A stretch of 64,000 nt of DNA from Robiginitalea aurantiaca (lineage in GTDB: Bacteria > Bacteroidota > Bacteroidia > Flavobacteriales > Flavobacteriaceae), in NCBI RefSeq assembly GCF_030380815.1, contig NZ_JAUDUY010000002.1, forward strand, positions 558,001 to 622,000. Direction: 5' to 3'. The translations under genes were made by a program, and so were the position numbers. Position 1 is the first letter of the stretch, and each line of letters starts with the position of its first letter. Below, piece after piece: positions 36,524 through 47,500 of the stretch. The notes beneath the pieces are model-generated. The model did not search any database. It worked only from the letters and a program-made list of their open reading frames with translations, and had not been told where the DNA came from.

Positions 36524-37438
36524 TTATGCTTTGTCCTGGTTTCCGTAGAGTCGAGTGATAACAAGGACATGAGGAAACGTAATCGCCGCCAGGAAAGAAA
36601 AGAACAAGGGCAAGTATCCGTACTCGCTGTCTTTTAAAAACATAAAGGCCAGGGCAAGGGTAAATAAGGCTCCAATCCAGTAGATCGCAGAGGCTTTTAG
36701 GTACTTCTTTCCACTTTTAAGACTGATATTCCCATAGAGTAGCCGAACCTGATCTGCAAGGGATGGAATGGAATGCCAAACGACAAAATATATGGCGAAA
36801 GCCCATAAAAGGGATGCCGTATTAAATACGACGAAAAATAATCCCAACAATAACAACTCCCTTAGGATGTAGCGTAGAAACTGGCTTATGTAGAAATTTG
36901 AGAATGCCAGGGTCAGGAATAACAAAAAACTACCAAAAAGGATGTAAGCTATCCAATCCCCTGGTGGTGCATACCCGCTGATATCGTATATGATTTCGGA
37001 TACTTCTGCCCTGTGCGCATAGAACAATAGAAAAAGTACCACCAACCCATAGGTCAAATAGAGCAGCTTCTGAAGGCGTTTACTGTTGCCTTTGCGCTTC
37101 ACCCAATGTTGTTCTCCAAAATGATAGGCGCTGAATGCAATAAACAGGGAGAGCGCAAGTATTGGGAGCAGGTAAAAAAGCAGGGCACTGAGGCCGACAA
37201 AACCAATATAGGCTGCAAGTATACTCAGGCCGGTTCTCTTCTGATTCCCGCCTATACCTTTCCGCCTGAGTATTTCCAAATCATTAGCCCCGTGGAGTAT
37301 GCCAAAAGAAAAGATCAGCGTAAAGGCCAATACCTCCTCTACAGACTCACCAAAAAAAATCGCCAGCCATAGAAAAAAGAAGGTGGATACCATCATGGCA
37401 TTTCTCAATTCCGCACTTTTCCACCGATTATTTTTCAT
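36524..37438 (-). CDS. blh: Brp/Blh-type beta-carotene 15,15'-dioxygenase
   Basis: 304 residues from ATG 37438 (a TTG four codons upstream is possible). An integral membrane protein with about eight helices. The conserved histidines lie in FGILHGANDLEI, AYHFGEQHW, FVVWHSIPSL and FPHVLVITRLY, matching the iron ligands of the Brp/Blh family. It splits beta-carotene into two retinal molecules, the chromophore of the neighbouring rhodopsin. It is divergent from the rhodopsin gene, with 88 bases between starts, so the two are probably coregulated. Confidence 0.93.
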   Translation of the reverse strand: MKNNRWKSAELRNAMMVSTFFFLWLAIFFGESVEEVLAFTLIFSFGILHGANDLEILRRKGIGGNQKRTGLSILAAYIGFVGLSALLFYLLPILALSLFIAFSAYHFGEQHWVKRKGNSKRLQKLLYLTYGLVVLFLLFYAHRAEVSEIIYDISGYAPPGDWIAYILFGSFLLFLTLAFSNFYISQFLRYILRELLLLGLFFVVFNTASLLWAFAIYFVVWHSIPSLADQVRLLYGNISLKSGKKYLKASAIYWIGALFTLALAFMFLKDSEYGYLPLFFSFLAAITFPHVLVITRLYGNQDKA

Positions 37439-37526
37439 AATGTTTAACAATTTATGTTTTTATTTAGACATTTCTGTTTAATTATTTATTAATTTTATTA
37501 AACAAAACTACTAAAAACTAATTATT
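37439..37526. promoter_or_regulatory. Divergent promoter region between blh and the proteorhodopsin gene
   Basis: 88 bases, extremely AT-rich compared with the flanks (TTTAATTATTTATTAATTTT and similar). It has to serve both genes. I cannot place exact boxes; several TTTA/TATT elements are candidates. Confidence 0.45.
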
Positions 37527-38267
37527 ATGATGAGTCTTTTTTCAAATTTTTCGCTCGTGACCAAGATGGCTACGGACGATTATGTAGGTTTCACCTTTTT
37601 TGTTGGGTGTATGGCCATGATGGCTGCCTCCGCATTTTTCTTCCTGTCTATGAATCATTTCGACAAGAAGTGGCGCGTTTCAATTCTGGTTTCCGGCCTG
37701 ATCACCTTTATCGCGGCGGTCCACTATTGGTACATGCGTGACTATTGGGCGGTGAACATGGAATCCCCTACCTTCTTCAGGTATGTAGACTGGATACTTA
37801 CCGTACCATTGATGTGCGTAGAGTTTTTCCTTATCCTCAGGGTAGCCGGGGCTAAGAAATCCCTGATGTGGAACCTGATCTTTCTCTCAGTGATTATGCT
37901 GGTTACCGGCTATTTCGGAGAAGCTGTATTCCGCGACCAGGCATGGCTCTGGGGTCTGATTTCCGGGATTGCCTACTTTATTATTGTTTACATCATTTGG
38001 TTTGGTTCCGCGAAGAAATTGGCAGAAAACGCAGGAGGTGCTGTGCTCAGTGCCCACAAAACCCTTTGCTGGTTTGTACTCGTCGGATGGGCGATTTATC
38101 CGCTTGGGTATATGGCTGGAACCCCAGGATGGTATGAAGGATGGTTCTCGGGCCTCAATATGGATGTCATCTACAATATCGGGGACGCCATAAACAAAAT
38201 AGGTTTCGGACTGGTGGTCTATAACCTTGCTGTAAATGCATCCGGCTATAGCAGCGAAAAAGCATAG
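37527..38267 (+). CDS. Proteorhodopsin, light-driven proton pump
   Basis: 246 residues with seven helices. Helix C carries RYVDWILTVPLMCVE with D88 (proton acceptor), T92 and E99 (proton donor), the DTE pattern of proton pumps. H66 matches the His of green proteorhodopsin (His75). The retinal lysine is K224 in DAINKIGFG. The spectral-tuning position (residue 105 of the reference protein) is M96, which in flavobacteria usually means green absorption. It pumps protons out of the cell in light. blh lies divergently upstream and a strong terminator follows. Confidence 0.95.
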   Translation: MMSLFSNFSLVTKMATDDYVGFTFFVGCMAMMAASAFFFLSMNHFDKKWRVSILVSGLITFIAAVHYWYMRDYWAVNMESPTFFRYVDWILTVPLMCVEFFLILRVAGAKKSLMWNLIFLSVIMLVTGYFGEAVFRDQAWLWGLISGIAYFIIVYIIWFGSAKKLAENAGGAVLSAHKTLCWFVLVGWAIYPLGYMAGTPGWYEGWFSGLNMDVIYNIGDAINKIGFGLVVYNLAVNASGYSSEKA

Positions 38268-38293
38268 ATGTCTTTTTGGATGATTGATGAGAA

Positions 38294-38325
38294 AAGGGCT
38301 TCCTGTAGTGGGAAGCCCTTTTTTT
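38294..38325 (+). terminator. Rho-independent terminator after the proteorhodopsin gene
   Basis: AAGGGCTTCC pairs perfectly with GGAAGCCCTT around a 7-base loop, followed by TTTTT. Confidence 0.9.
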
Positions 38326-38453
38326 GTTTGTTTCATTACAGCCCAAAAGCGAAAGGGTATACAGAATCCCTGAATGATGAAAAACACGTACTTTTAAAGA
38401 GACAAAAAAACACCGCCTCCCTCAAGTAGGGAGATTGCAGAGAAATACCGAAT

Positions 38454-39224
38454 ATGTTTGTTTACCTCAGGCAGCTTCGCCGGAAACTTATAAACGGGAA
38501 TTCCTTCTTAAAGTACCTGCTCTACGGGCTGGGAGAATTACTTCTTATTGTTATGGGGATCCTTCTTGCCTTATATGTGGATAACTGGAATGACCACAGG
38601 CTTGAAAATAAGCGGGAGCAATTCTACCTCACCGAGCTGCGAGCCGAATTCGAAGCAAGCCGGATCAAACTGGAAAACCTCATTGAAGCAAACCGTCAGA
38701 CGTATTACAAAGCAAGTGAAATTGCCAATGTCATGATACAGGGTGGAGAAGGCCTGAGTGAACTCGAGTTTTCAGGCCTCTTGTTTCACTCATTCTCTGA
38801 TGAAATAACCTATAACCCAAACAACTCCGTACTACAGGAACTGCTCAACTCCGGGCGGCTTGAATACCTCTCGAACCCTGCCCTTCGGGGCCACCTTACC
38901 ACCTGGTCCTCAAGGCTCGAACAAATTAGGCAGCAGGAACAAAACCTCAGGGAACAACGGGCCGAAGTCATGGAGCTGGCCCTAAAAGAGGGTGGTAGTA
39001 TTCGGGGTATCCTGGAAAATACAGGGATCCTCACGGGGGAAATGGGGCTCCTGCCAAGTAATACAAAAACGAACAACCTGGACCTGCTGCATTCAAGAAA
39101 CCTGGAAAACCACCTGTTAATTTTTATACTTACCGCCCGCCTTACTGAAAAGAACCATTACCTCCCCCTACTTATAGAGATTGAAACCATCATAGATCTT
39201 ATAGACGGAAGCCTTGGAATGTAG
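38454..39224 (+). CDS. DUF6090 family membrane-anchored protein
   Basis: 256 residues. The N-terminus has the family pattern: a short basic head, then FLKYLLYGLGELLLIVMGILLALYVDNWNDHR, one helix at about 22-42. The rest is a helical periplasmic domain. Function unknown; the family is widespread in Flavobacteriia and commonly lies beside unrelated genes. Its stop is 2 bases from the convergent argS stop. Confidence 0.85.
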   Translation: MFVYLRQLRRKLINGNSFLKYLLYGLGELLLIVMGILLALYVDNWNDHRLENKREQFYLTELRAEFEASRIKLENLIEANRQTYYKASEIANVMIQGGEGLSELEFSGLLFHSFSDEITYNPNNSVLQELLNSGRLEYLSNPALRGHLTTWSSRLEQIRQQEQNLREQRAEVMELALKEGGSIRGILENTGILTGEMGLLPSNTKTNNLDLLHSRNLENHLLIFILTARLTEKNHYLPLLIEIETIIDLIDGSLGM

Positions 39225-39226
39225 AA

Positions 39227-41011
39227 CTACATACGCTGGGGAACTTCAATCCCGAGCAATGCTGTGGCATTCCGGATCACTTCACCCACCTTTTCCGTGA
39301 GTTGCACCCTGAATTTCTTGTGCACCTCATCTGTTTCACCAAGAATCGGAACTTGCTGATACAGGGAGTTGAAATCCTTAACCAGGTCGTAGGTATAATT
39401 GGCAACCAGGGCTGGGCTATATTGCAGGGCGGCTTCTTCCACAATATGTGGAAATTGCTCCAGGTCTTTTAGGAGTTGCTTTTCCTTGACATGCAAATCG
39501 CCCAGGGAAGATGCCGGGATGGTTGCCCCAAAATCAAAATCCGCCTTCCGGAGTATCGATTGGATCCGGGCATAGGTATATTGAATAAAGGGTCCGGTAT
39601 TGCCCTGAAAATCCACGGATTCCTCCGGGTTAAAAAGCATGCGCTTCCGGGGATCCACTTTCAGGATATAATACTTCAGGGCTCCCAACCCAATGGTATG
39701 GTACAGTTGTTCCTTCTCAACAGCGGAAAAATCATCAACCCTGCCGTGTTCCTCTGCAATTTGCCTGGCCGTTTCATCCATTTCCTCAATCAGATCATCG
39801 GCATCCACGACGGTTCCCTCCCTGCTCTTCATCTTGCCTGTGGGCAGGTCTACCATGCCATAACTGAGATGGTATAAGTTTTCGGCCCACTGATAACCCA
39901 GTTTTTTCAATATCAGGAAGAGCACCCTAAAATGATAATCCTGTTCATTGCCGACGGTGTAAACCATCCCCGTAATGTCCGGGTAATCCCGAACTCGCTG
40001 AATGGCCGTCCCAATATCCTGGGTCATATATACCGCAGTACCATCGGCCCTGAGCACAATCTTTTCGTCCAGGCCATCCTCCGTGAGATCGATCCAGACG
40101 CTTCCGTCCTCTTTGGTAAAGAACACTCCTTTTTCCAGGCCTTCAGCCACGACATCCTTACCCAGGAGGTAGGTTTCACTTTCGTAGTATAAGGTGTCAA
40201 AATCCACTCCCAGAGCTCCGTAAGTGGCATTAAACCCATCATACACCCAGCCGTTCATCAACTTCCATAAGGCAACGACCTTTTCATCCCCGGCTTCCCA
40301 GAGGCGAAGTAATTCCTGGGCTTCTTTTAGGCTTGGCGCCTGCTTCTCGGCCTCTTCCTGCGTCATTCCTTCGGATACCAAACGCAGCACTTCATCCCGG
40401 TAGGCATTGTTAAAGGCCACATAGTAATTCCCGACCAGCTTATCTCCCTTTAATCCTGAGCTCTCCGGAGATTCACCTTTTCCGTAGCGCTCCCAGGCTA
40501 GCATACTCTTGCAGATATGAATCCCCCGGTCATTGACGATCTGCGTTTTATAGACTTTATTCCCGGCTGCCTTTAAAATTTCGGAAACCGAATACCCCAG
40601 GAGGATGTTTCGGATATGGCCCAAATGAAGGGGTTTGTTCGTGTTTGGTGAAGAATATTCGACCATAACGACCCCCTTGGAATTGGGTTTTTGATAACCA
40701 TAGGACACTTCATTCCGGATGTGATTGAAAAAATCCAAATAATAAGCATCGCTGATTTCAAGGTTTAAAAACCCCTTAATGGTATTAAAACCGGAAACCT
40801 GCTGAAGGTTGGATTTCAGGAACTCACCTATAGCATTTCCGATTTCGACCGGGTTTCCCTTCACCTGGCGAAGCATGGGAAAAACCACAACGGTAATATC
40901 CCCCACAAATTCCTTACGCGTAGGTTGTAATTCCACTGTTTCCAGCGTTGCACCAAAGAGGTCCTTAACCCCTTCTTTTACCTTTTGAATCAACAAGGCT
41001 GATAGGTCCAT
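39227..41011 (-). CDS. argS: Arginyl-tRNA synthetase
   Basis: 594 residues. HIGH motif as HLGH in NTNKPLHLGHIRNILLG; KMSKS equivalent in GKMKSREGTVV, typical of ArgRS which often lacks a canonical KMSKS; C-terminal DALR anticodon-binding domain (residues about 470-594). It charges tRNA-Arg. A TAGTTTTG box (TAnnTTTG) lies 19 bases upstream. Confidence 0.96.
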   Translation of the reverse strand: MDLSALLIQKVKEGVKDLFGATLETVELQPTRKEFVGDITVVVFPMLRQVKGNPVEIGNAIGEFLKSNLQQVSGFNTIKGFLNLEISDAYYLDFFNHIRNEVSYGYQKPNSKGVVMVEYSSPNTNKPLHLGHIRNILLGYSVSEILKAAGNKVYKTQIVNDRGIHICKSMLAWERYGKGESPESSGLKGDKLVGNYYVAFNNAYRDEVLRLVSEGMTQEEAEKQAPSLKEAQELLRLWEAGDEKVVALWKLMNGWVYDGFNATYGALGVDFDTLYYESETYLLGKDVVAEGLEKGVFFTKEDGSVWIDLTEDGLDEKIVLRADGTAVYMTQDIGTAIQRVRDYPDITGMVYTVGNEQDYHFRVLFLILKKLGYQWAENLYHLSYGMVDLPTGKMKSREGTVVDADDLIEEMDETARQIAEEHGRVDDFSAVEKEQLYHTIGLGALKYYILKVDPRKRMLFNPEESVDFQGNTGPFIQYTYARIQSILRKADFDFGATIPASSLGDLHVKEKQLLKDLEQFPHIVEEAALQYSPALVANYTYDLVKDFNSLYQQVPILGETDEVHKKFRVQLTEKVGEVIRNATALLGIEVPQRM

Positions 41012-41030
41012 AAACCGATGATTAAGGCTG

Positions 41031-41038
41031 CAAAACTA
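41031..41038 (-). promoter_or_regulatory. -7 promoter box TAGTTTTG for argS
   Basis: Perfect TAnnTTTG match 19 bases before the argS ATG, in the divergent gap to the next gene. Confidence 0.4.
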
Positions 41039-41175
41039 CATAATTTTAGACGCACTACAGCAGGTTTGAGGGAATCGATCGAAATGGCTAACTTTACGTA
41101 AAAACGCTATGTTATTGACATATTTTGGTTTCAACCGGGCTGCCGGGGTAGTGAATCACCTTCAATATCCACAGA

Positions 41176-41610
41176 ATGCTCGTTAATGTATCCTACAATA
41201 ATCCCGAACTAACCCGTAAGATAGACGATCTTCTGGGTAAGCCCTTCACATTGAAAGAAAGATGGGCGCTTAAAGGCATCGGGTCGCCTAAACTTTTTAT
41301 TACCGGCTCGAGTATTGAAATTCAAAATCTGCTACTTCTCGATAATAACCGGAACAGCTGCAATATTGAACTCCGTCCCAAAGGAATTATTCTGCGATTC
41401 AGATCCTTATTAGAGACCTATGGCTTAATCATTCCGTATTATAAACTGACCCTGTATAAAGGGGATCTCGGTGTTTATACCGTTCATGTTGACAATCACT
41501 TTGTCAGGGTGCAGGCAGATACCAAGGCGATACAAAAGTTTTTTGTAAAGCTTCTCGGATACAAGGCCGATCAGATTCCCGAGGCCCCCCCCAGCATGGA
41601 AGACTTATGA
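41176..41610 (+). CDS. Hypothetical protein
   Basis: 144 residues, soluble, mixed alpha/beta, beginning MLVNVSYNNPELTRKIDDLLG and with a central IELRPKGIILRFRSLLETYGLIIPYYKL segment that resembles a PH-like (membrane-interaction) strand pattern. No family recognised. It overlaps the following SDR gene by 4 bases (ATGA), so the two are translationally coupled. Confidence 0.65.
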   Translation: MLVNVSYNNPELTRKIDDLLGKPFTLKERWALKGIGSPKLFITGSSIEIQNLLLLDNNRNSCNIELRPKGIILRFRSLLETYGLIIPYYKLTLYKGDLGVYTVHVDNHFVRVQADTKAIQKFFVKLLGYKADQIPEAPPSMEDL

Positions 41611-43064
41611 CCGCACATTCACAAGAGGTACGCCCCTTAAAAATCCTGCTCACCGGAGCCAATGGATATATTGGAATGCGCCTGCTGCCCGAGCTGCTCA
41701 GACAAGGTCATCATATTGTCTGTGCAGTGCGGGACGAGAAACGCCTTTCCATTGATTCGGAAACGCGGAAAAAAATAGAGGTTGTCGAAATAGATTTCCT
41801 GAAGCCACCCGGTCCCGGCGTATTTCCCTCCGATTTTGATGTGGCCTACTATCTGATCCACTCCATGAGTTCCTCGATTTCCGATTTTGACGTCAAGGAG
41901 GCAAAATCGGCGAGAAACTTCAACGCCTACATGGAACAGGCAAAGCCTTCCCAGGTCATCTACCTCAGCGGAATTGTGAACAATAGCGAATTGTCCAAAC
42001 ACCTCAGTTCGCGCAAAAATGTTGAGGAAATCCTCTACGAAGGCCCCTTTGAGCTCACTGTTCTTCGGGCGGGAATCATAGTGGGTTCAGGGAGTTCTTC
42101 TTTTGAGATTATCAGGGATCTCTGTGAAAAACTCCCCGTAATGATCACTCCTAAATGGGTGCTGACGCGAACACAACCTATTGCCATCCGCGATGTCATC
42201 CGGTTCCTTACCGGGGTTCTGGGAAGGGAGGATACCTTTAATCAGTCCTTTGATATTGGTGGCCCGGACGTCATTACCTATAAGGAAATGCTGGAGCGCT
42301 ATGCAAAGGTTCGGGGGTTCCGGAATTGGATACTTACAGTCCCCGTGATGACTCCTAAACTTTCCTCTTACTGGTTGTATTTTGTCACTTCCACCTCCTA
42401 TAAGCTGGCCATAAACCTTGTGGACAGCATGAAAATGGAAGTTGTGGCCCGCGACAGCAAACTTCAGGACTTACTGGGGATTAAAACCCATACCTATGAA
42501 GAAGCCATCGACATGGCTTTCGAAAAAATCGAACAGAATTTAGTGGTCAGCAGTTGGAAAGACAGTATGGTCAGCGGACGGTTCAACCAAAACCTGGAGC
42601 GGTATATTCAGGTACCTAAATTCGGGGTGCTTACGGACGAAAAACAGCGGAAAGTTGGCAATCGGGAAGCCGTCCTGGAAAACATATGGAAAATTGGGGG
42701 GGAAAATGGTTGGTATTATGCAAATTGGCTCTGGCGGTTCCGCGGATTTTTGGATAAAATAAGTGGAGGCGTTGGCCTTAGGCGGGGCCGGACGCATCCC
42801 GATAAAATCTTTGCCGGCGATTCCCTCGATTTCTGGAGGGTCTTGTTGGCCGATCGGGAAAAAGGCCGGCTCTTGTTATTCGCCGAGATGCGGTTGCCCG
42901 GAGAAGCCTGGCTGGAATTCCGTATTGACGATGAGGACATTCTGCATCAGACCGCAACCTTTCGTCCGAGGGGGTTGCTGGGTCGCCTGTACTGGTATGC
43001 CATCGTCCCACTTCACTACTTTATCTTCAGTGGTATGATTCGGAATATTGTGGAGAAAACGTAA
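41607..43064 (+). CDS. SDR-family oxidoreductase with DUF2867 domain
   Basis: 485 residues. Residues about 10-290 are an NAD(P)-binding atypical SDR with TGANGYIGMRLL. The C-terminal part (about 330-485) matches DUF2867, a START-like domain. Family members are predicted lipid- or quinone-related oxidoreductases; the substrate is unknown. It is coupled to the preceding gene. Confidence 0.8.
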   Translation: MTAHSQEVRPLKILLTGANGYIGMRLLPELLRQGHHIVCAVRDEKRLSIDSETRKKIEVVEIDFLKPPGPGVFPSDFDVAYYLIHSMSSSISDFDVKEAKSARNFNAYMEQAKPSQVIYLSGIVNNSELSKHLSSRKNVEEILYEGPFELTVLRAGIIVGSGSSSFEIIRDLCEKLPVMITPKWVLTRTQPIAIRDVIRFLTGVLGREDTFNQSFDIGGPDVITYKEMLERYAKVRGFRNWILTVPVMTPKLSSYWLYFVTSTSYKLAINLVDSMKMEVVARDSKLQDLLGIKTHTYEEAIDMAFEKIEQNLVVSSWKDSMVSGRFNQNLERYIQVPKFGVLTDEKQRKVGNREAVLENIWKIGGENGWYYANWLWRFRGFLDKISGGVGLRRGRTHPDKIFAGDSLDFWRVLLADREKGRLLLFAEMRLPGEAWLEFRIDDEDILHQTATFRPRGLLGRLYWYAIVPLHYFIFSGMIRNIVEKT

Positions 43065-43200
43065 TCCTCAGTGGGCTGATTAACCCATTTAAAAGCCCGG
43101 CTTATGGTCATATACCTGGAAAAACCCGTCCCTCCTGAATGGGTTGGTATCCAAATCCGGAAAGGGAATTTGTCATAACTTCGTGCAAGGATTCAGTCTC

Positions 43201-44544
43201 ATGCGGTGGTTTTCGAATATAAACTCTCTTTTCATTTTTATAGCTTGTTCAGTAAGCCTGGCAGGTTGTTCAAAAAAGGAGAGCGCCAGAGATGATGTCA
43301 AAAAAGTATATGTGGCGGAATCTGATTCCGGGTATCAGCTCATCAAAGATGGAAACCCCTTTTTTGTTAAAGGCGCCTGTGTGGGGGATGACCACTGGGC
43401 AGCCTTTAAGGAAGTCGGTGGTAATACCATCCGTATTTACGACCCTGTAAATCTCGGAGCAAAGCTGGATCGTGCTGATTCTCTGGGGCTAATGGTAGCA
43501 GTGGATATCCCGTTACCCGAATATACCGAACTAAACAACTGGTATGCCGATCCCGGTAATATGGAGCAGACGACCAAAGAAGTCTCAGAATTGGTTTCCC
43601 AGCACAAGGATCACCCTGCACTGCTTTTTTGGATTTTGGGCAATGAAATTCTTTATCCAAACTACCTTCAGGACAGAGATTTTGTCAGGAAATTCAATGC
43701 CCTGATCTCCTTGTGTCATGATTTGGATCCAAACCATCCGGTAACAACCACTGTAGGTGGCATGAGTCGCAGGACTGTATTGAGTCTTAAATGGGGGAGT
43801 TCTGAACTGGATTTTCTTTCTATTAACGTTTTCGGGTCGATCGCTTCCCTTCCATACAGAATGAAAACCATAGCAGCATTTTATAAACATCCCTTTATGA
43901 TCACCGAATGGGGTATCAATGGTCCCTGGGAGGCCAGAGAAACAACTTCCTGGGGGGCACCTATTGAAAAAACCAGCACAAAGAAAGCTGAACAATACTC
44001 CGAGCGATATTCCGATATCATGGACTTAGACAGCACGCGTGTTCTTGGTGGGTTTTTCTTTTACTGGGGGGCTGTACATCAGGCTACCCCTACCTGGTTT
44101 AGTTCCTTTTTACCCGACGGACGGCCTACACAGGTTGTCCATGAAACCAATAGAATTCTGGGTAAAGTAGTCAGGCCATATCGGGGCCCCAGGCTCGGAT
44201 ACATATTGCTTGAAGGTCAGGGTGCCCCCGGGAATATAATCCTTACCCCAGGTGAGGAGGTAACCGCCTCCATTCACCATGCAACTCCGGATCCTTCTCA
44301 ATTGGAAGTGAAATGGAATATCCGACCCGAAAACTGGAATCGATCCCCAAAGGCAACCTTAGACCTGGAATCCCCGGGGGTTATACCGACAGTTTTTACG
44401 CATCCAAATCCAAGGGAAGTGCTTTTTCAGACACCCTTAAAAGAAGGGCCTTACCGCCTGTATCTGTACTTAAGTGACAAGGAAGGTCACGTGGCAACAG
44501 CGAATATTCCATTTTTCATCCTGAACCCGGAATATGCACGATAA
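43201..44544 (+). CDS. GH2-like TIM-barrel glycoside hydrolase lipoprotein
   Basis: 447 residues from ATG 43201, where the lipoprotein signal starts (lipobox LAGC, Cys23). Residues about 50-330 are a TIM barrel of the GH2/GH5 type: GNTIRIYDP, then the acid/base in FWILGNE (N148, E149) and the nucleophile in MITEWG (E236). A C-terminal beta domain follows. Enzymes of this fold cleave beta-linked glycans. The next gene overlaps it by 11 bases and carries a degenerate copy of this barrel, so the two proteins almost certainly act together on one polysaccharide at the cell envelope. Confidence 0.82.
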   Translation: MRWFSNINSLFIFIACSVSLAGCSKKESARDDVKKVYVAESDSGYQLIKDGNPFFVKGACVGDDHWAAFKEVGGNTIRIYDPVNLGAKLDRADSLGLMVAVDIPLPEYTELNNWYADPGNMEQTTKEVSELVSQHKDHPALLFWILGNEILYPNYLQDRDFVRKFNALISLCHDLDPNHPVTTTVGGMSRRTVLSLKWGSSELDFLSINVFGSIASLPYRMKTIAAFYKHPFMITEWGINGPWEARETTSWGAPIEKTSTKKAEQYSERYSDIMDLDSTRVLGGFFFYWGAVHQATPTWFSSFLPDGRPTQVVHETNRILGKVVRPYRGPRLGYILLEGQGAPGNIILTPGEEVTASIHHATPDPSQLEVKWNIRPENWNRSPKATLDLESPGVIPTVFTHPNPREVLFQTPLKEGPYRLYLYLSDKEGHVATANIPFFILNPEYAR

Positions 44545-47500
44545 CCCACATATTCAGGCTCCGATTCCCAAAGAGCAATGGGTTATCCGCATCCTGATCC
44601 TGTTAGGTGTGCTTTCTATTCTGAATTTTCTCTATTGGTTTTTTCAGCCAGCATTCCGGGGACATCCGGTTCTATATGGAATGTTATGTGTAGTCTTTGG
44701 GTATGGGATGCTGCGGCACCTATACCTCTGGTACCATTACGCAGCAATCAAAGTGCCCAAAACTCCTGCGGTTACCCCTGAAGTATCCATAGATGTGTTA
44801 ACGACTTATTTTCCTGGTGAGCCCATAGAAATGGTGGAGAAAACCCTTCGGGCTATTAAGGATATTACCTATCCCCATACCGCATACTTATGCGATGAAG
44901 CTAACGATCCCTACCTGAGAAACCTTTGTGAGCAATTAGGTGTCCGTCATGTGACCCGGCTGACGCGGAAGGACGCCAAGGCCGGAAATATCAACAATGC
45001 GTTAAGACAGGCTTCCGGGCAGATTTGCCTGATACTGGATCCCGATCATATTCCACAACCGGATATCCTGGACCATATTCTCCCCCAATTTTCAGATCCT
45101 GAAGTGGGCTTTGTACAAATTGTCCAGTCTTACCACAATCGCAAAAGTTCCCTTGTCGCCCGGGGGGCAGCAGAGCAGACCTATCAGTTTTATGGTCCTA
45201 TGATGATGTCCATGAACTCCTATGGCACTGTAAACGCCATTGGGGCAAATTGCACTTTCCGAAGAAGTGCCCTCGACAGTATCGGTGGGCATGCACCCGG
45301 GCTGGCCGAGGATATGCATACAGCAATGCAGTTGTATGCCAAAGGTTGGAAATCCGTATATGTACCAAAAGTGCTTGCCCGGGGTCAGGTACCCGAAACA
45401 CTCCTAACACATTTCAAACAACAGCTCAAATGGTCACGGGGCACCTTTGACTTGCTCTTCAGGGTCTACCCCCGATTGTTTCCCAAGTTCACCTGGCGTC
45501 AGAAATTGCATTTTGGTTTGTTGCCCCTGCATTTCCTTATCGGTCTGATCTACCTTCTGAGCTTTTGTATTCCCGTGGCCTCCCTTATTTTTTCAATCTC
45601 TCCATGGACGGGAAACATTCTGATTTTCCTTTTGGCCATAACCCCTGTCGCCCTTAGTACTTTGCTGATCCGGGCCTACATACAGAAATGGGTTATTGAG
45701 CGCACAGAACGTGGATTCCATCTAGCGGGAGGACTACTACAGATCAGTACCTGGTGGATTCATTTTCTGGGCTTTGTTTATTCGATCATTAATAAAGAAG
45801 TACCCTACCTGCCTACTGAGAAGAAAGAAATCCAGGTTACCAACCTTCAGATCGTCATCCCCAATATTCTGGTGGGTCTGGTCTCTGTATTTGCAATCGT
45901 CTATGGTCTTTCCAGAGATCTTACCCCTTTTTCGATAATGATGGCAGGGTTTGCAGCCCTTAACGCCAGCTTCATGTTCTTCAGCCTCTATCTTGCAACC
46001 GGGGTTACTAACAATAGTAGAATCTTCAAGGAGCATTTGCCCCAATTTATTCAGGAAATAGGGGTATCGATAAAATCCATCTACCGCAAAATTTCTCGCT
46101 TTGTATTCACTTGGGCACGTAAAGGAGCCCTACCAGTGCTCTTACTCGGAACCCTTACGACTGCCTTTCTTATAGACCAATACGTGTACAGTCAATGGGA
46201 AGGTATTACCGCTAAATTACCCTCACCCAGAAAAGGACCTGATTACTCCGGAATCTTCTATCCCACCGAACCAAATGGCCTCTCCAGTATGGAAGCCATA
46301 GGGAATTTGGAGAACGACCTGGAACAAAAATTTGATCTGATCTCCCTTTACCTGGCGTGGGGAGACGGCCCCTCCAATGAGGTACCCCAGGATCTGATTC
46401 AGGACATCTACAAATCCGGGGCGTTACCCATGATCACCTGGGAACCCTGGATGAACGATTTTAGAGCTTCTGACTCCATCCCGGAAATGAACGAGAACAA
46501 GGGCGTTTTTAAAAAAATCCTCAGCGGCCAGTTTGACGGTTATATCGATAGGTTTGCTGAGCGACTCAAATCCTTTAATGCTCCGGTCTTTCTCCGATTT
46601 GCACATGAATTCGACAATCCTTCATACCCATGGTCTTCCAGTGGAGGGAATAGTCCTCAGGAATTCAGGCAAGCCTGGCAATATGTATATGATCGTTTTT
46701 CAGCCCAAAGCGCTTTTAATGTTATCTGGGTGTGGAATCCATTGTATCCCTTAAATGTTGAAATGTATTTTCCAGGTAACGCCTACATGGATTGGATTGG
46801 GGTAACCTCTCTGAATTATGGCACACTTAACCAGGACGGACAATGGAGAGGATTCAAGACCCTCTATGAACCCTTTGAAAAGGCTTTTGAAAAGCTCCCG
46901 GACCTTCCGGTAATGCTCGCTGAATTTGGATCTTTAAATCTGGGTGGCAATCGCGATCTGTGGTTTTCCGAAGCACTTAGCACGTCTGATCAAACCTATC
47001 CCAGGATAAAGGCTCGAGTGTTTTTTAACAGTAAATGGGACCAAAATATTCCGTTGGGAACGAATTATGGCAATACATACTTGGATTGGACGGTATCCCC
47101 GGAATCATTGCAATTATTGCAGAAAGCGGATCCACTAGAAGAGGGCTCTTATACGCAAATACCCATTGTGGAAAAGGATAACGCATACACTCCACTACCG
47201 TTCCCCAATAATCAAATCCGTGGTGTGCGCTACAAAAAGGGACAGCGATGGTTCAGCAGCCACTATGTCCTGGATCGTCCAACTCTGGAAAAGGACTTTC
47301 GCGAATTAAAAAATATCGGGGTCAATACCATTCGCGTTGATGATCCTGAGGTCTATTCCTATAACTTGCTCCGAATAGCAGCTGAACAGGGCCTCCAGTT
47401 GATATACAGTTTTCGAATTCCCGATACGCTGGACTTCCGCGAAGATCAGGTCGCATTGCAAGAGCTCCGGGAAAAAATTATAAAAATCATAAAACGCTAT

